This document shows, one piece after another, positions 18,211 through 27,900 of a stretch of DNA of 64,000 nucleotides (position 1 is its first letter; every line of letters begins with the position of its first letter). The notes beneath the pieces were generated by a model, which saw only the letters and a list, made by a program, of their open reading frames with translations, had not been told where the DNA came from and did not search any database. Where the stretch lies: contig JAAFAB010000001.1 in NCBI GenBank assembly GCA_018222585.1, positions 346,198-410,197 on the forward strand, read 5' to 3'. The translations under genes were made by a program, and so were the position numbers. The DNA comes from Paracoccaceae bacterium (GTDB taxonomy: Bacteria; Pseudomonadota; Alphaproteobacteria; Rhodobacterales; Rhodobacteraceae).

Positions 18211-18538
18211 GCCCTGGGGCACGGGACCGGCGCCGTGTGAGGTGCCGGCGCTCCTTCTGCGCTACGGTCCGGGGCCACAGCCTTGGGGCCGTGCCACCGG
18301 TCTTGCCGGATGCGGCCCGCCGCTCCCGTTCCATGACCGCCTGCCATGACCTTCGCCGCACTTGGTATCGGAGGCAGGAATGGGGCAAATCACGGCCAGT
18401 CGGCGCGCCATCTTGTGACAACTGGACAGCCCAATCGACCGGGCATTCGGCTCTTAACGCGATCTTCAGGCAAGTGTCGTGAGATCAAGCCGGGCTGGCC
18501 GGGCAATCGCTCGGCCGGCAGGCAGGTTGGAGCGTTCA
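18211..18538. other. Intergenic region, GntR gene to kinase operon
   Basis: 328 bp without a supportable gene. A short hairpin CCGGCGCC/GGTGCCGG (18227-18234 with 18241-18248, one G-U pair) just after the GntR stop may end that transcript. The rest presumably holds the promoter of the kinase operon, but I see no convincing -35/-10 pair. Confidence 0.4.
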
Positions 18539-20804
18539 ATGCCGATGTCCTTCGCGGCACGAATTGTCATTTCCGTGGCTGGAGTTTCTTCGCTGACCGC
18601 GCTGCTATTGGGTGCGGCTCATCTGATGGCCTTCAGGCAGGAACTGATCGTTTCCGCAGAACAGAGGCTGACCAGCGTGGCAAGGATCTCGGCTGTTCAG
18701 GTGACGGATCAGCTTCGTGATATGGCAGAAGTTGCCACGGTGAGTGCACAGGCCACACAGACGCGCCGAATGCTCGATACCTTGCAGGGACGGGATGGCG
18801 TACCCCCCCCCTGATGAAGAAACCCTGAATACCCGTCGCTATTGGCTTGAGGAGGTTCTCAAAGGTGTATTGAGCGCACGGCCACTCTACGCGCAAGCGC
18901 GCCTGATCGGCCTCGCAGATGGTGGCCGTGAACTGGCGCGGGTCGACTCGGGGCCAGGCGGGGTATCGTCAGTTCCCCCCCAGGCACTTCAGCGCAAGGG
19001 AACAGAACCATACATGGCGCCCCTGATGGCAGGGCTGCCGACGGACCGCGGCTACTTCTCGCAGATAACTCTCAACCGTGAGAATGGAGAGATCGATCCG
19101 GCCCATACCGCGATGCTGCGATATGTCCTGCCAGTAAAGGGCCCCGATGGCGGCGTCGAAGCCGCAGTGGTTCTCAATGGCCTCGCAGAAGAGATGCTGA
19201 CCGGAATAGTCACCGAACTGACGGGCGAAATGACACTGGCAGCCGTTGATAGCAGTGGCGCCTACATGTTGTTCAATGCTGAATCAGAGCAGCCTGAATT
19301 TCTTTGGCCGGAGGCGCAGGGCTGGACAGACATTGCGCGGCCCGATGAAGACGCGGGGTTCGTGCTCAACAGCGAGCTGGCGCAGGCGTTCGTTTCCTTG
19401 CCGCTTGAGCGGAGCACGGGCCCTGAGCGCCTGGAATTCGTGGCGATGCAACCGCACGCTTCCCTCTTTGCACCGCTGCGAAGCCGGTTTTGGGAAGCGG
19501 CCTTGATATCGGTCCTGATCGTTGCCCTTTCCGCCGGGCTGGGCACCTTCATCAGCGCTCGGTTGCTGCGTCCCGTTCGCAGGCTTTCGCAACAGATCCG
19601 TCAGCACGATGGTGCCTTGACGCGGATCAGCCTAGACTATGTGAAGAACGATGAAATCGGCAGCATCGCGCGGGATTTCGAACGTTTGGCCGGGCAGCTG
19701 ATCGACCGGGCGGAACACGCACAGGCCGTCTGGGAGAATTGCTCGGAAGGACTGCTGACAGTGAATGCCAAGGGCGCCATTACCAATGCGAACCCGGCCC
19801 TGCAAACGATGTTCGGCTATGCTCCGGGGGGATTGCAGGGCCAGCCTCTGGACATCCTGATCCCCGAGAGAGACCGGGGACGGCACAGGGGCTTCCTGGC
19901 CAGTATGTCGCCCGAGGAGGCCCGAAGAATGGGCGCCAGCCGAGTGATCCAGGGCCTTCATTCGGATGGTCGCGAACTGCCTGTGGAAATCATGATCAGC
20001 CAGTTCGAGGTTTCCGGCCAGGCCCGCTATCTGGGCGTGGTACACGATGTGAGAGATGAAAGGGCACGGGCCGAGAAACTGAGGCGGGCCGTCGCGGCGC
20101 TGAAACGCTCGAACGCGGAACTGGACCAGTTCGCCTACATCGCCTCGCACGACCTGAAGGCGCCGCTTCGGGCGATCACCAATGCCGCACGCTGGATCGA
20201 GGAAGATGTTGGTGAGCGGTTGGAAGGCGACACGCAGAGATCCCTTGCCCTGATGAAGAGCCGCACCGCACGCATGGACAAGTTGCTGAGCGATCTGCTG
20301 GAGCATTCCCGGATCGGACGCCAGTCGGTGGATCAGGAACCTGTCACCGTGCAGGAGATCGTGAACGAAATCCGGGATCTGGTGGATCTGCGTGAAGGTT
20401 TCGAGATCGTCGAGGGGCCGGGACTGGACACAATCCACGTGCCAAGGATGCCCAGTACCAAGATCCTGCTCAACCTCATCGGCAATGGCATCAAGCACCA
20501 TGACAGCGACACCGGCATGGTGCGGATCGAGGCCGAACATGCGGATGATGGCGTCACATTCCGGGTCAGCGATGACGGCCCGGGTATTCCCGCAGACCTT
20601 CAGGAACGCGCCTTCGGCCTGTTCCAGACCCTGCGCCCACGCGATCAGGTCGAGGGCAGCGGCATGGGCCTCGCCATAGTCGAAAAGTCGGTGATCTGCG
20701 CCGGCGGCACCATTCACCTGTTCTCCGAAGGGCGTGGATGCCTCTTCACAGTTCACCTGCCGCTTGAAACGGGCGCGGCACCGCAAAGGAAACGTACGGC
20801 ATGA
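18539..20804 (+). CDS. Membrane sensor histidine kinase with PAS domain; frameshift at C9 tract
   Basis: Read as one gene, this is a kinase of about 754 aa: membrane helix 1 (about 7-30), periplasmic sensor region, helix 2 (about 318-343) with HAMP, PAS (about 397-510; NANPALQTMFGYAPGG), HisKA with phospho-His in YIASHDLKAPLRA (about 535) and HATPase with DDGPGIP and GSGMGLAIVEK. The reading frame breaks at nine Cs (18803-18811): the first frame stops at 18812 and the rest continues in the +1 frame. Eight Cs would restore it. ATG at 18539 has GGAG six bases upstream. Whether this is sequencing error, mutation or phase variation cannot be told here. Downstream genes overlap it (ATGA). Confidence 0.8.
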
Positions 20805-21244
20805 CTGAAACCCCGATGAGAACCAGACCACTCAACGTCCTGCTGATCGACGATGACGACGGCGATGCCCTCGCCGTGGAACGCGCCTTCAAGACGGCCC
20901 GCATCGCCAACCCGATCATCCGGGCACATGATGGCGGTGATGGGCTGGCGCTGTTGCGAGAAGAGGGGCGGCGCGGCCTGACATCCCCCTTCGTCATCCT
21001 GCTTGACCTGAACATGCCCCGGATGAACGGCCAGGAGTTCCTGAAGGAACTGAGGGCCGATCCAGAGTTGCGCCGCCTGACCGTGTTCATGTTGAGCACA
21101 TCGCGCGACCAGGCCGATATCGATGGCGCCTACGACAAGAATGTCGCCGGCTACATCATCAAGGATACGGCGGGCGATGACTTCCTGAAGCTGGTCTCTC
21201 CTCTAGAAGCCTATTGGAGAATGGTGGAGGTTTCCGATGTATAG
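20801..21244 (+). CDS. Single-domain response regulator (Rcp1-like receiver)
   Basis: 147-aa stand-alone receiver domain. The acidic pocket is LLIDDDDGDA (about residues 12-21), the phospho-acceptor Asp lies in ILLDLNMPRMNG (about 66), Ser/Thr in FMLSTS (about 96), and the switch Lys in GYIIKD (about 118). There is no output domain. The spacing resembles the Rcp1 type that works with phytochrome-like kinases. It starts within the kinase stop (ATGA), so it is probably a phosphate shuttle between the kinase and the next gene product. Confidence 0.9.
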   Translation: MTETPMRTRPLNVLLIDDDDGDALAVERAFKTARIANPIIRAHDGGDGLALLREEGRRGLTSPFVILLDLNMPRMNGQEFLKELRADPELRRLTVFMLSTSRDQADIDGAYDKNVAGYIIKDTAGDDFLKLVSPLEAYWRMVEVSDV

Positions 21245-22415
21245 CAGCCGGCCCGAAGGAGAGGCGCTGTCCATTCTCCTCATAGACGATGACGAGGGCG
21301 ACCGCTTCACAATCGACCGTGCGCTGCGCCGGTCCGGGCTGAGCTATCAGTTGCTGGAGGCCGACGACCGCGCTCCGGCCGTTGAAGCACATGGCGAGTT
21401 GCCGGTCGATCTGGTCCTGCTGGACTACAATCTGCCCGGAGGTGAGAGCCTCTCCTCCATGGAGGAGATCAGACGCGCCTGGCCCAGGGCCGCTATCGTG
21501 CTGACGACGGGCGAGGGAACGGACGACGTCGTGGCCGCGGCCTTTCGCAACGGGGTGGCCGATTACATCGGCAAGGCCGACATTTCTGCCAGGTCCATTC
21601 GGAGGGTGACCGAAAATGCCGTGGCCGCACAGCGGATGCAGCTTCAGCTCGACAACCAGAGAGCAGAGTTGAAGTCCTTTGCCCACATCCTGGCGCATGA
21701 TGTGAAGGGGCCGGTGCGCAGCATCAAGATGCTGAGCGAATGGATCTCCGAGTCGATTGACACGGGCCAGCCAGAGAACGCGCGCGCGGATCTCGCCCAG
21801 ATGGTAAAGACCGTTTCCCGGCTGGATGCCCTGGTGACCACGCTGGAGGAGCACCTGCGTCTGGGCAAGGAACCGGCGCGCGAGGTGATGCGGATCGCCG
21901 AGCTGGCACAGGATGCCGTGGACAACCTACAAGCCGATATACGAGCCCGAAATGCACGTGTCGAGATCGGCATGCTGCCACAGGCCTTTTGTGACGGCCC
22001 TCAAATAACCCAGCTATTCCAGAACCTCATCGCCAATGGTCTGAAGTTCTCCGAGGCTGATATGCCGACTGTGCGCATAGCCACTCATACAGGCGAGGAA
22101 GGGCTGCACGTGATCTCGGTCTCAGACAATGGAATCGGCATTTCTCCAGAGTATTCAGAGAAGATCTTCGAGCCTTTCAAGCGCATGCACACAGGCTACG
22201 AGGGGACCGGCCTGGGGCTGGCGACATGCCGCAAGATCGTCACCCGACACGGGGGCCGGATCTGGTGCGAGCCGGGGCGTGACGAAGGCACCAGCTTCTT
22301 TTTCTCATTGCCGGATGCCGCCCTGGACAACGGACCATCGCGGCAACATTTCGTGGATAACAATGGCGCCGTTGGCGGGGGTGAGCTCTTCCGGGGGCCG
22401 CCACAGGCAATCTAG
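21237..22415 (+). CDS. Receiver-histidine kinase fusion (REC-HisKA-HATPase)
   Basis: 392 aa: an N-terminal receiver (about 9-125; ILLIDDDEGD, LVLLDYNLPGG, DYIGKAD), then HisKA (phospho-His in HILAHDVKGPVRS, about 150) and HATPase (about 255-375; SDNGIGISPEYSEKIFEPF, TGLGLATC). No membrane helix, so cytosolic. It overlaps the single-domain regulator by eight bases, with GGAGG six bases before its ATG. Kinase, receiver and receiver-kinase together make a phosphorelay with no DNA-binding output in the cluster. Confidence 0.9.
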   Translation: MYSSRPEGEALSILLIDDDEGDRFTIDRALRRSGLSYQLLEADDRAPAVEAHGELPVDLVLLDYNLPGGESLSSMEEIRRAWPRAAIVLTTGEGTDDVVAAAFRNGVADYIGKADISARSIRRVTENAVAAQRMQLQLDNQRAELKSFAHILAHDVKGPVRSIKMLSEWISESIDTGQPENARADLAQMVKTVSRLDALVTTLEEHLRLGKEPAREVMRIAELAQDAVDNLQADIRARNARVEIGMLPQAFCDGPQITQLFQNLIANGLKFSEADMPTVRIATHTGEEGLHVISVSDNGIGISPEYSEKIFEPFKRMHTGYEGTGLGLATCRKIVTRHGGRIWCEPGRDEGTSFFFSLPDAALDNGPSRQHFVDNNGAVGGGELFRGPPQAI

Positions 22416-22486
22416 CGCAATGTGACTCGAAGCTTCTCTGCGTGATATGCCAAAAGCTGAAGCGAAACCTATGTGTTACCTTGAGC

Positions 22487-22535
22487 TATGGTGCCCCCAC
22501 ACGGACTCGAACCGCGGACCCACTGATTACAAATC
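22487..22535. repeat. attL, 49-bp partial copy of tRNA-Thr
   Basis: Identical over 49 bp to 62035-62083. It contains the tRNA 3' end through the anticodon loop but lacks the 5' half, so it is not a functional tRNA. It marks the left prophage junction. Confidence 0.93.
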
Positions 22536-22552
22536 GCTGCCCACCTTAATAA

Positions 22553-22565
22553 AATCAATGGGTTA
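22553..22565 (+). promoter_or_regulatory. Candidate IHF site beside attL
   Basis: AATCAATGGGTTA matches the IHF consensus WATCAANNNNTTR at every defined position. It is 18 bp inside attL, where IHF bends DNA in integrase intasomes. One-site matches can occur by chance. Confidence 0.5.
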
Positions 22566-22622
22566 GCAAGACGCATCCGGAAAATAGAACGCAATGATTT
22601 CAAATGGTTACAGAACGCGCTC

Positions 22623-23201
22623 TCAGGCTTGCTTCCGCCAGTCTTCTACCGCTGCGTTCTGATCCGGACCGGCCGCGACGGCGCGCAACTCCAGCTCTGC
22701 GTCACCTGCCGTAGCCGCAACGCCGGGGCTGTCGTGGCGCAGGGCACGCAGCGCCTTCACGTTCTCGATCACCTGGGGAACGGCCGACCGCATTGCTTCG
22801 ACCTGGGCCTTCAGCTCCCCGTGCTTCACCTGCATCCGACCGCCGAAGAAGAACAGCATGATCACCCCCAGGGCCTGCCATAGGGCGTCGGGGGTCAGGG
22901 CCAGGCCCTGCATGCGCTCGGCATACCAGATCGGATCCACCATGGCGGCGACCAGGAGCCCGATCACCCCCAGCGCCAGCAGCGGCCGGGGAAGCCGGTT
23001 CAGCGCATCGACGAAGCTCCCGAACCAACCACCGGCCCCGCGAACCTGTTCTGCCGCGTAGGCTGAGCGGGCCGAGGTGGTATTGTCCGCCGCACGCTGC
23101 GCCGTGCTCTCGGCGTTCGGCACGAAGACCTCGGCCGTCTCGCGCAGCACGTTCCGGTTGCCCCCGAAGAGCATGGTGAAGAAGCTGGTCATCAGTCCCA
23201 T
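22623..23201 (-). CDS. Holin, GTA_holin_3TM-like family
   Basis: 192 aa. A short amphipathic start (SFFTMLFGG) is followed by a polar Ala/Arg-rich region and two strong membrane helices (about 70-90 and 105-120), with DPIWYAERMQGLALTPDALW between them, resembling the 3TM holin family of rhodobacterial gene transfer agents and phages. The C-terminal 70 residues are cytosolic. It overlaps the endolysin gene by ten bases and is the last gene of the late operon, a standard lysis position. Confidence 0.8.
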   Translation of the reverse strand: MGLMTSFFTMLFGGNRNVLRETAEVFVPNAESTAQRAADNTTSARSAYAAEQVRGAGGWFGSFVDALNRLPRPLLALGVIGLLVAAMVDPIWYAERMQGLALTPDALWQALGVIMLFFFGGRMQVKHGELKAQVEAMRSAVPQVIENVKALRALRHDSPGVAATAGDAELELRAVAAGPDQNAAVEDWRKQA

Positions 23202-23812
23202 TTGGAAACCCTTTCCGCGAACTGGGCCGCGCTCATGTGGTAGCGCGGCGAGATGAACTCTTCGGCCCGATGGATCCAGCCGCCCTTTCCGCCGGCGCGG
23301 GTGCGGCAGTACTTCCGGGAGGCCGGGCGGCCGTCGGCGAGGCTGAAGTAGTAATTCCGCCGGGCAATGCCGTAGGCGTCCCGCAGGTAGCCACCGGCCG
23401 ACTGTGCGACCCGATGCGCTGCACCGATGCTCTGGGGGCCGAGAGCGCCGTCCACGCTCACCTGCTCCCGGAACTCGCGCAGGACGCGCTGCAGGATCTT
23501 CACCGAGTTGGCGCCGGCGTTGACGTTCATGTCGAACACCGTGTCGATCAGCATCTCCGGGAGCTGGTCGATCTTTGGCCGGTGCAGATAGTGGTCAAGG
23601 AAGATCTCGATCGCATGGTCCTGCGTCAGCATCCGCACATCGGCGACGTCCACATCGCCGTCGCGATCGAGGTCGAGCCCGAGCTGGCGCATGGTGTGGA
23701 TGGTCACGCCGAAATTGGTCGCGCCGCCCGGATCATCGGGATCATTCACGAAGCCCCCCTCCCGGGCGACGATGCTCCGGGCGATCGCTTGCGGTGTCAG
23801 ATCAAGTGCCAT
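23192..23812 (-). CDS. Endolysin, glycoside hydrolase family 108 (N-acetylmuramidase)
   Basis: 206 aa. The N-terminal GH108 lysozyme domain has the catalytic Glu in VAREGGFVNDPDDPGGATNFG (about 18-37), and a C-terminal peptidoglycan-binding-3-like domain follows (about 110-190; VDGALGPQSIGA). It lacks a signal peptide, so release depends on the holin. ATG at 23812 is preferred over a GTG two codons earlier because GGGAGG lies five bases before it. An insert DLDRDGDVDVADV (about 47-59) looks like a small Ca-binding loop. Confidence 0.9.
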   Translation of the reverse strand: MALDLTPQAIARSIVAREGGFVNDPDDPGGATNFGVTIHTMRQLGLDLDRDGDVDVADVRMLTQDHAIEIFLDHYLHRPKIDQLPEMLIDTVFDMNVNAGANSVKILQRVLREFREQVSVDGALGPQSIGAAHRVAQSAGGYLRDAYGIARRNYYFSLADGRPASRKYCRTRAGGKGGWIHRAEEFISPRYHMSAAQFAERVSKWD

Positions 23813-23814
23813 TT

Positions 23815-24126
23815 TCACCTCCCGTTCGGAGTGCTTTCGATGCGTTCAAGCCGGGCGTCGATACGGGCAAGCAGCCCGAGGATTGAAGAGAACCTTTCAT
23901 CCGCCCTGGCCTGTTCATTCTCCAAGGCGCGTACACGCGCCTCGAGCCGGTTCTGTTCGGCACGCGCCTCCTTCAGTTCCACGGCGCTTCGGGCGATCTC
24001 CGACGCATTGGTCTCCGTCTGGGCCCGCATGGCGTAGAACGCGCCGGCCCCACCAAGGAGTATCAGGACGATCTGCACCAGGTTCCCGAAGGAGATGGTC
24101 GGTGTGAATTCTGGCTTGCCGGCCAT
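23815..24126 (-). CDS. Small membrane coiled-coil phage protein, lysis cassette
   Basis: 103 aa: polar N-terminus, one membrane helix (about 15-33; LVQIVLILLGGAGAFYAM), then an unbroken Glu/Arg/Ala coiled coil to the end. ATG at 24126 follows AAGAAGAGGG. It sits just upstream of the endolysin, so it may be a second holin-like or inner-membrane spanin-like protein. No family is recognised with confidence. Confidence 0.65.
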   Translation of the reverse strand: MAGKPEFTPTISFGNLVQIVLILLGGAGAFYAMRAQTETNASEIARSAVELKEARAEQNRLEARVRALENEQARADERFSSILGLLARIDARLERIESTPNGR

Positions 24127-24200
24127 AGGGCCCTCTTCTTCTTGATCGGTGCCGCATCGATAGGGCCCGTTTGACAACACGGCCCGTGGGTGCTTCGCGA

Positions 24201-24965
24201 TTAGCGCAAGATAAATCCTCTGAGCCGTGCGTCCTCGACGCGCCTGGCGTAGAGGTCATCCATGGCGGCACTGTCGAGCGCCGTGCTGAAGGTGATCGCC
24301 TCGTCGTAGGTGTTGCCCCGCTTCAGATCGGTCGACGCCAGGGGATTGATGTAGGGCCACCCCAGGGCGACCTTTCGACTTGCCGCCACACGCGCGTCCA
24401 GCGCCGCGGTCTGAACCGCGCTTTCGCCGAGCTTGATGCGGACATTGGTGCCGTCCTCGGCCAAGATGAGACAGATCCAGTCCCCGGCCGTCACGCCCTC
24501 GGGCAGCGGCACGGTCAGCAACGCCGCAGAGGTCGAGGTGGAGTCGTAGAATTCGACGTCGTTGTCGGCGCCGTTGAAGCCAGCCCTCATGCCGACCGTT
24601 TCATTGTTCGAGCCCCGGGTCGTGAAGACCGGGCGCATCTTGTCGTCCGCCGGCACCTGGACATTGGCGCAGAGCGTCTGAACCAGGCTGTCATCAGCGC
24701 TCAGCAGGACGCCATAGTTGTCGCCATCCGGCACGGTAATCGAGCGGCCCCCCCAGACATAGTCGCCCGCGGTCAACTCCAGGGTCGCGCTTCCCCCGGT
24801 GAGGCCGACAAGGCTGCTGTCGTCAACGCCGAACTGCCAATGGCCGCTGGCGTTTTCCTCGGGATCGCTTGTGTAGGGGAACACCGGGCTGACATCGGCC
24901 GGATCAAGGACCAGTGCGCCGGGGATGTCGGTGACGATATCATTGCGGAAGAAGTAGCTGGGCAT
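24201..24965 (-). CDS. Tail-associated lectin-like (concanavalin/LamG-like) phage protein
   Basis: 254 aa, beta-strand rich and without signal or membrane segments. The C-terminal stretch ITFSTALDSAAMDDLYARR matches the way LamG/concanavalin-like domains end, suggesting a jelly-roll that binds carbohydrate. ATG at 24965 has GGAG eight bases upstream and touches the tail-fibre stop. It probably decorates or assists the tail fibre. Family assignment is tentative. Confidence 0.6.
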   Translation of the reverse strand: MPSYFFRNDIVTDIPGALVLDPADVSPVFPYTSDPEENASGHWQFGVDDSSLVGLTGGSATLELTAGDYVWGGRSITVPDGDNYGVLLSADDSLVQTLCANVQVPADDKMRPVFTTRGSNNETVGMRAGFNGADNDVEFYDSTSTSAALLTVPLPEGVTAGDWICLILAEDGTNVRIKLGESAVQTAALDARVAASRKVALGWPYINPLASTDLKRGNTYDEAITFSTALDSAAMDDLYARRVEDARLRGFILR

Positions 24966-27900
24966 CAGGAGCGCTCCAATCTGGTGGGGGTCAGGACGCG
25001 CGCCATGCTCCAATGATACATGGGCATGGCGGCGCCGTAGGCAGGGATCCAAGTGACGTCGGGGGTGCTGTCGCGGATCGAGGTCGCGGTGAGCGGGGTC
25101 ACGAGGGCCGATCCTCCGTGGTCGTAGCCGATGCGAACGGAGATCTCTCCGGTCAGCGCTCCCCCCGAGATCGGGACCACGACGGTATCGTCGCCTAGGA
25201 TCGAGACGGCGCCCAGGCTGGCCGCAACGCCGTCATCGGTCACCCTGATCCCCTCGTCGACGATCGTTCCAAGAGAGACCTGGTCCAGCACCAGCGGAGG
25301 CTTCGGCACGACATACCTGATGCGCACCTCGTTGGCGGCAGGGTCATAGACGGCACCGACCGGCTTGCAGACGGGCGGCGCCCGACGCGTGCGCTTCCAG
25401 GTCTCGATCGCCCGGGCGGTGTAGGCCCCCATCCATTGGTAGCCGTATGCGGTCGGATGGGTGTTGGCGTTCGAGGTTCGCGGGAAGGGATAGTTCGGGC
25501 TGACATTGAAGACCAAGGGGGTCTCTTCCGCCAGTTCCAGCTGGCCCGTCGTGATCAGGGTGGCGTCGCCCGCGGCATCGGTCTGCCAGACGAAATGCGC
25601 CGGCGGGAACACCTGGCCGGACGCTGCCATGGCCGCGGCGTCCCATTCGCGGAAATAGCGGAGAGTCTCCGCCTTCCACTCGGCACGAGGCGTGCCCAGG
25701 ACAATGTCCTGCTCTCCCTGGGAATGGGCGTTGGCCAGGATGACCGGCGCCTTGCCGGCGGCAGCGGCCCGGGTACAGAAGTCCTGCAGCTGCTCATGCG
25801 CCCAGGCCTTCTTGACAGACGAATGCAGCATCTCGATCGAGTTGCCGCCGATGGCCGCATTCGCCCAGAACAGGATCCGCTCCGTGGGTGCGATCCCGGC
25901 CTCCGCGTAGATCTCGGAGAGACGATCGCAGAGCATCGGCCCCTGGCTTTCGCCGAAATGATCCAGCTCCGTGCCATATGCCGTGTCGCTGGCAATCAGC
26001 GGAATGGTGGTCGCGGTGCCCGGGCTTCCATTGGCGTCCCCTTCGAACGCGCCGCCCGGCCGCGCGGAGCGTTCACCCGAGCCGAAGGTCAGGTTCGCAT
26101 AGCGCGGCGCCTGCGTGACGACCTCGCCCAGTTCGTCAAAGCCGTAGGCGCCGGCCATGAAGCTCTGGCCGGTGCCGAACAGCCCGGTCCATTCACCGAA
26201 CACGGGCCCGGCCGTCCAGAGCTGGTCATGGACGCCAGCGACATAGGGCTTGTTCTGGGCCTTGTCCCAGCCCTCGACGATGGTGCCGGCGGCGTCAACG
26301 TGGAACGGAGACACAGGGCCTTGGTCGCCATGCTTTTCGAGGGCCGAGATGGTCTTGCCGATGGCAAGCGCGACGGGGGCTTGTGCGATGGCATTGACCA
26401 CAAGGCGCTTCGATTTCAGGTCATAGTAGACCGGGGAGATGTCTGCTCCCTCGGAGTTCCTGAGAACCAGGAGCGGGATCTGATTTTCGCCGGCGTATTT
26501 CTGCGCCTCGACCTGGCCCAGGTCCGCCAGAAGGCGCAGGAAATCCGATGTCCGTGCCCGGTCCCGCAGGGCCAGAGCAGACGCTTCGGCCGTGGCGCCC
26601 TGGCTCGCGGAGGCGAAGGCCAAGGCAAGGACGCGGACCCATGCACCGGATTGAACTTGGTAGATCCCATCGACGGCGGAGCTGCCGCTGCCCGACACGA
26701 GGCCACTGTCGCCCTCGGCGAGGGTCCCGGGGGCAGTGAGACCGGCCACACTGGTGGCGCGCGCCACGACACCCGCCGCGAGCTCGGCGCCATCTCGCGC
26801 GGCTTCCGCCCAGGCCTGCGCGGCCTGCGCATCTTCTTTCGACAGCTGGGTCTCTGCCAGCGCAGCCTGGACATCGAGCTTGAGCTGCGTGGTCTCCGCC
26901 ACCGTTGCAGGGTCGATGAGCTTTCCGGTCAGGTCGGCATGGGCATGGAAGGCCTTGATCGCGTAGATCATGGCGATGTTGCGCGGCCGGGTCTCGGTCC
27001 CGCCGGTGTCCTCGACAAGTTGGTGACCCGAGGAGCCGTCCTCGTAGAAGGCGCCCGTCCCGAGGTTGTTGCCCCCACCGACGCCAGGCGCCGAAGCTCC
27101 GAAACCGTAAACGGTCCCAGAGCTCACATCGGCAGACCACAGCCGGTGGTGGTGTGCCTTCAGTGCTTCGTCCTGATCGGAACCGATGGTCCGGCCGACA
27201 TCGACGCCCCGTCCGTCGTCCCAGCCGCGGATGAATTCCCCACGTGTATCGGGAAGGAAGGGGTTACCTGTGCCGTCGGAGCCCCAGGGCGCGCCGGCGT
27301 CGACCAGGACCTGGCGCAGGTCGGGGGTTTCCGATGTGACGGCCCGGCCGTCCATGGGCAGGAAGGTGCTGGGGACATTGTTGATCGGGAAGATCGCCAC
27401 CGCGCCCACCGGGAAGACCGCGCCGCCGATGTAGTCCTTGACGATCTTGGTCTCATCCAGGGCAGCCCGGGCACCGCCCGCGTCAGCTGCAGCCTTCGCG
27501 GCGTGGTGCAGCGCCGAGTACTTGCCCGCCTCGACCTCGGTATTCTCCGGCGCCTCGGCCCAGCTCTCGGACCGGTCCCGCGCATCCTCTGCTTCCGAGA
27601 TCGCGGTGTCCATGTCACCGAACTGCTCGGCCGTCTCCTTCGCCTCTTCGGCGTAGCTCTGGGCGGCAGCAACTTCGGTCGCCGAGGGGCCATTGTCGAA
27701 CCCGCCCTTTTCCTCGTTCCAGATGGGAACGCGACCATCTGCCGGGCTCAGCGGCGAGATCTTCCCGCGGGCGATCCGAAGCGAGCGGCCGGCGGCGTCC
27801 AGGGCGTCCTGACCGCCCTGGGCAAGAAGGTCGAGCTGGCGCTCCAACCCCTTCTCGCGCGCCCCGCTCTGCCCCACCCAGCCCTGCTGCAGGCTGGTCT

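Noticed and set aside
22487-22535. Second tRNA gene at the left end
   Set aside because: Only the 3' half is present; no 5' acceptor or D arm. It is the attL copy.
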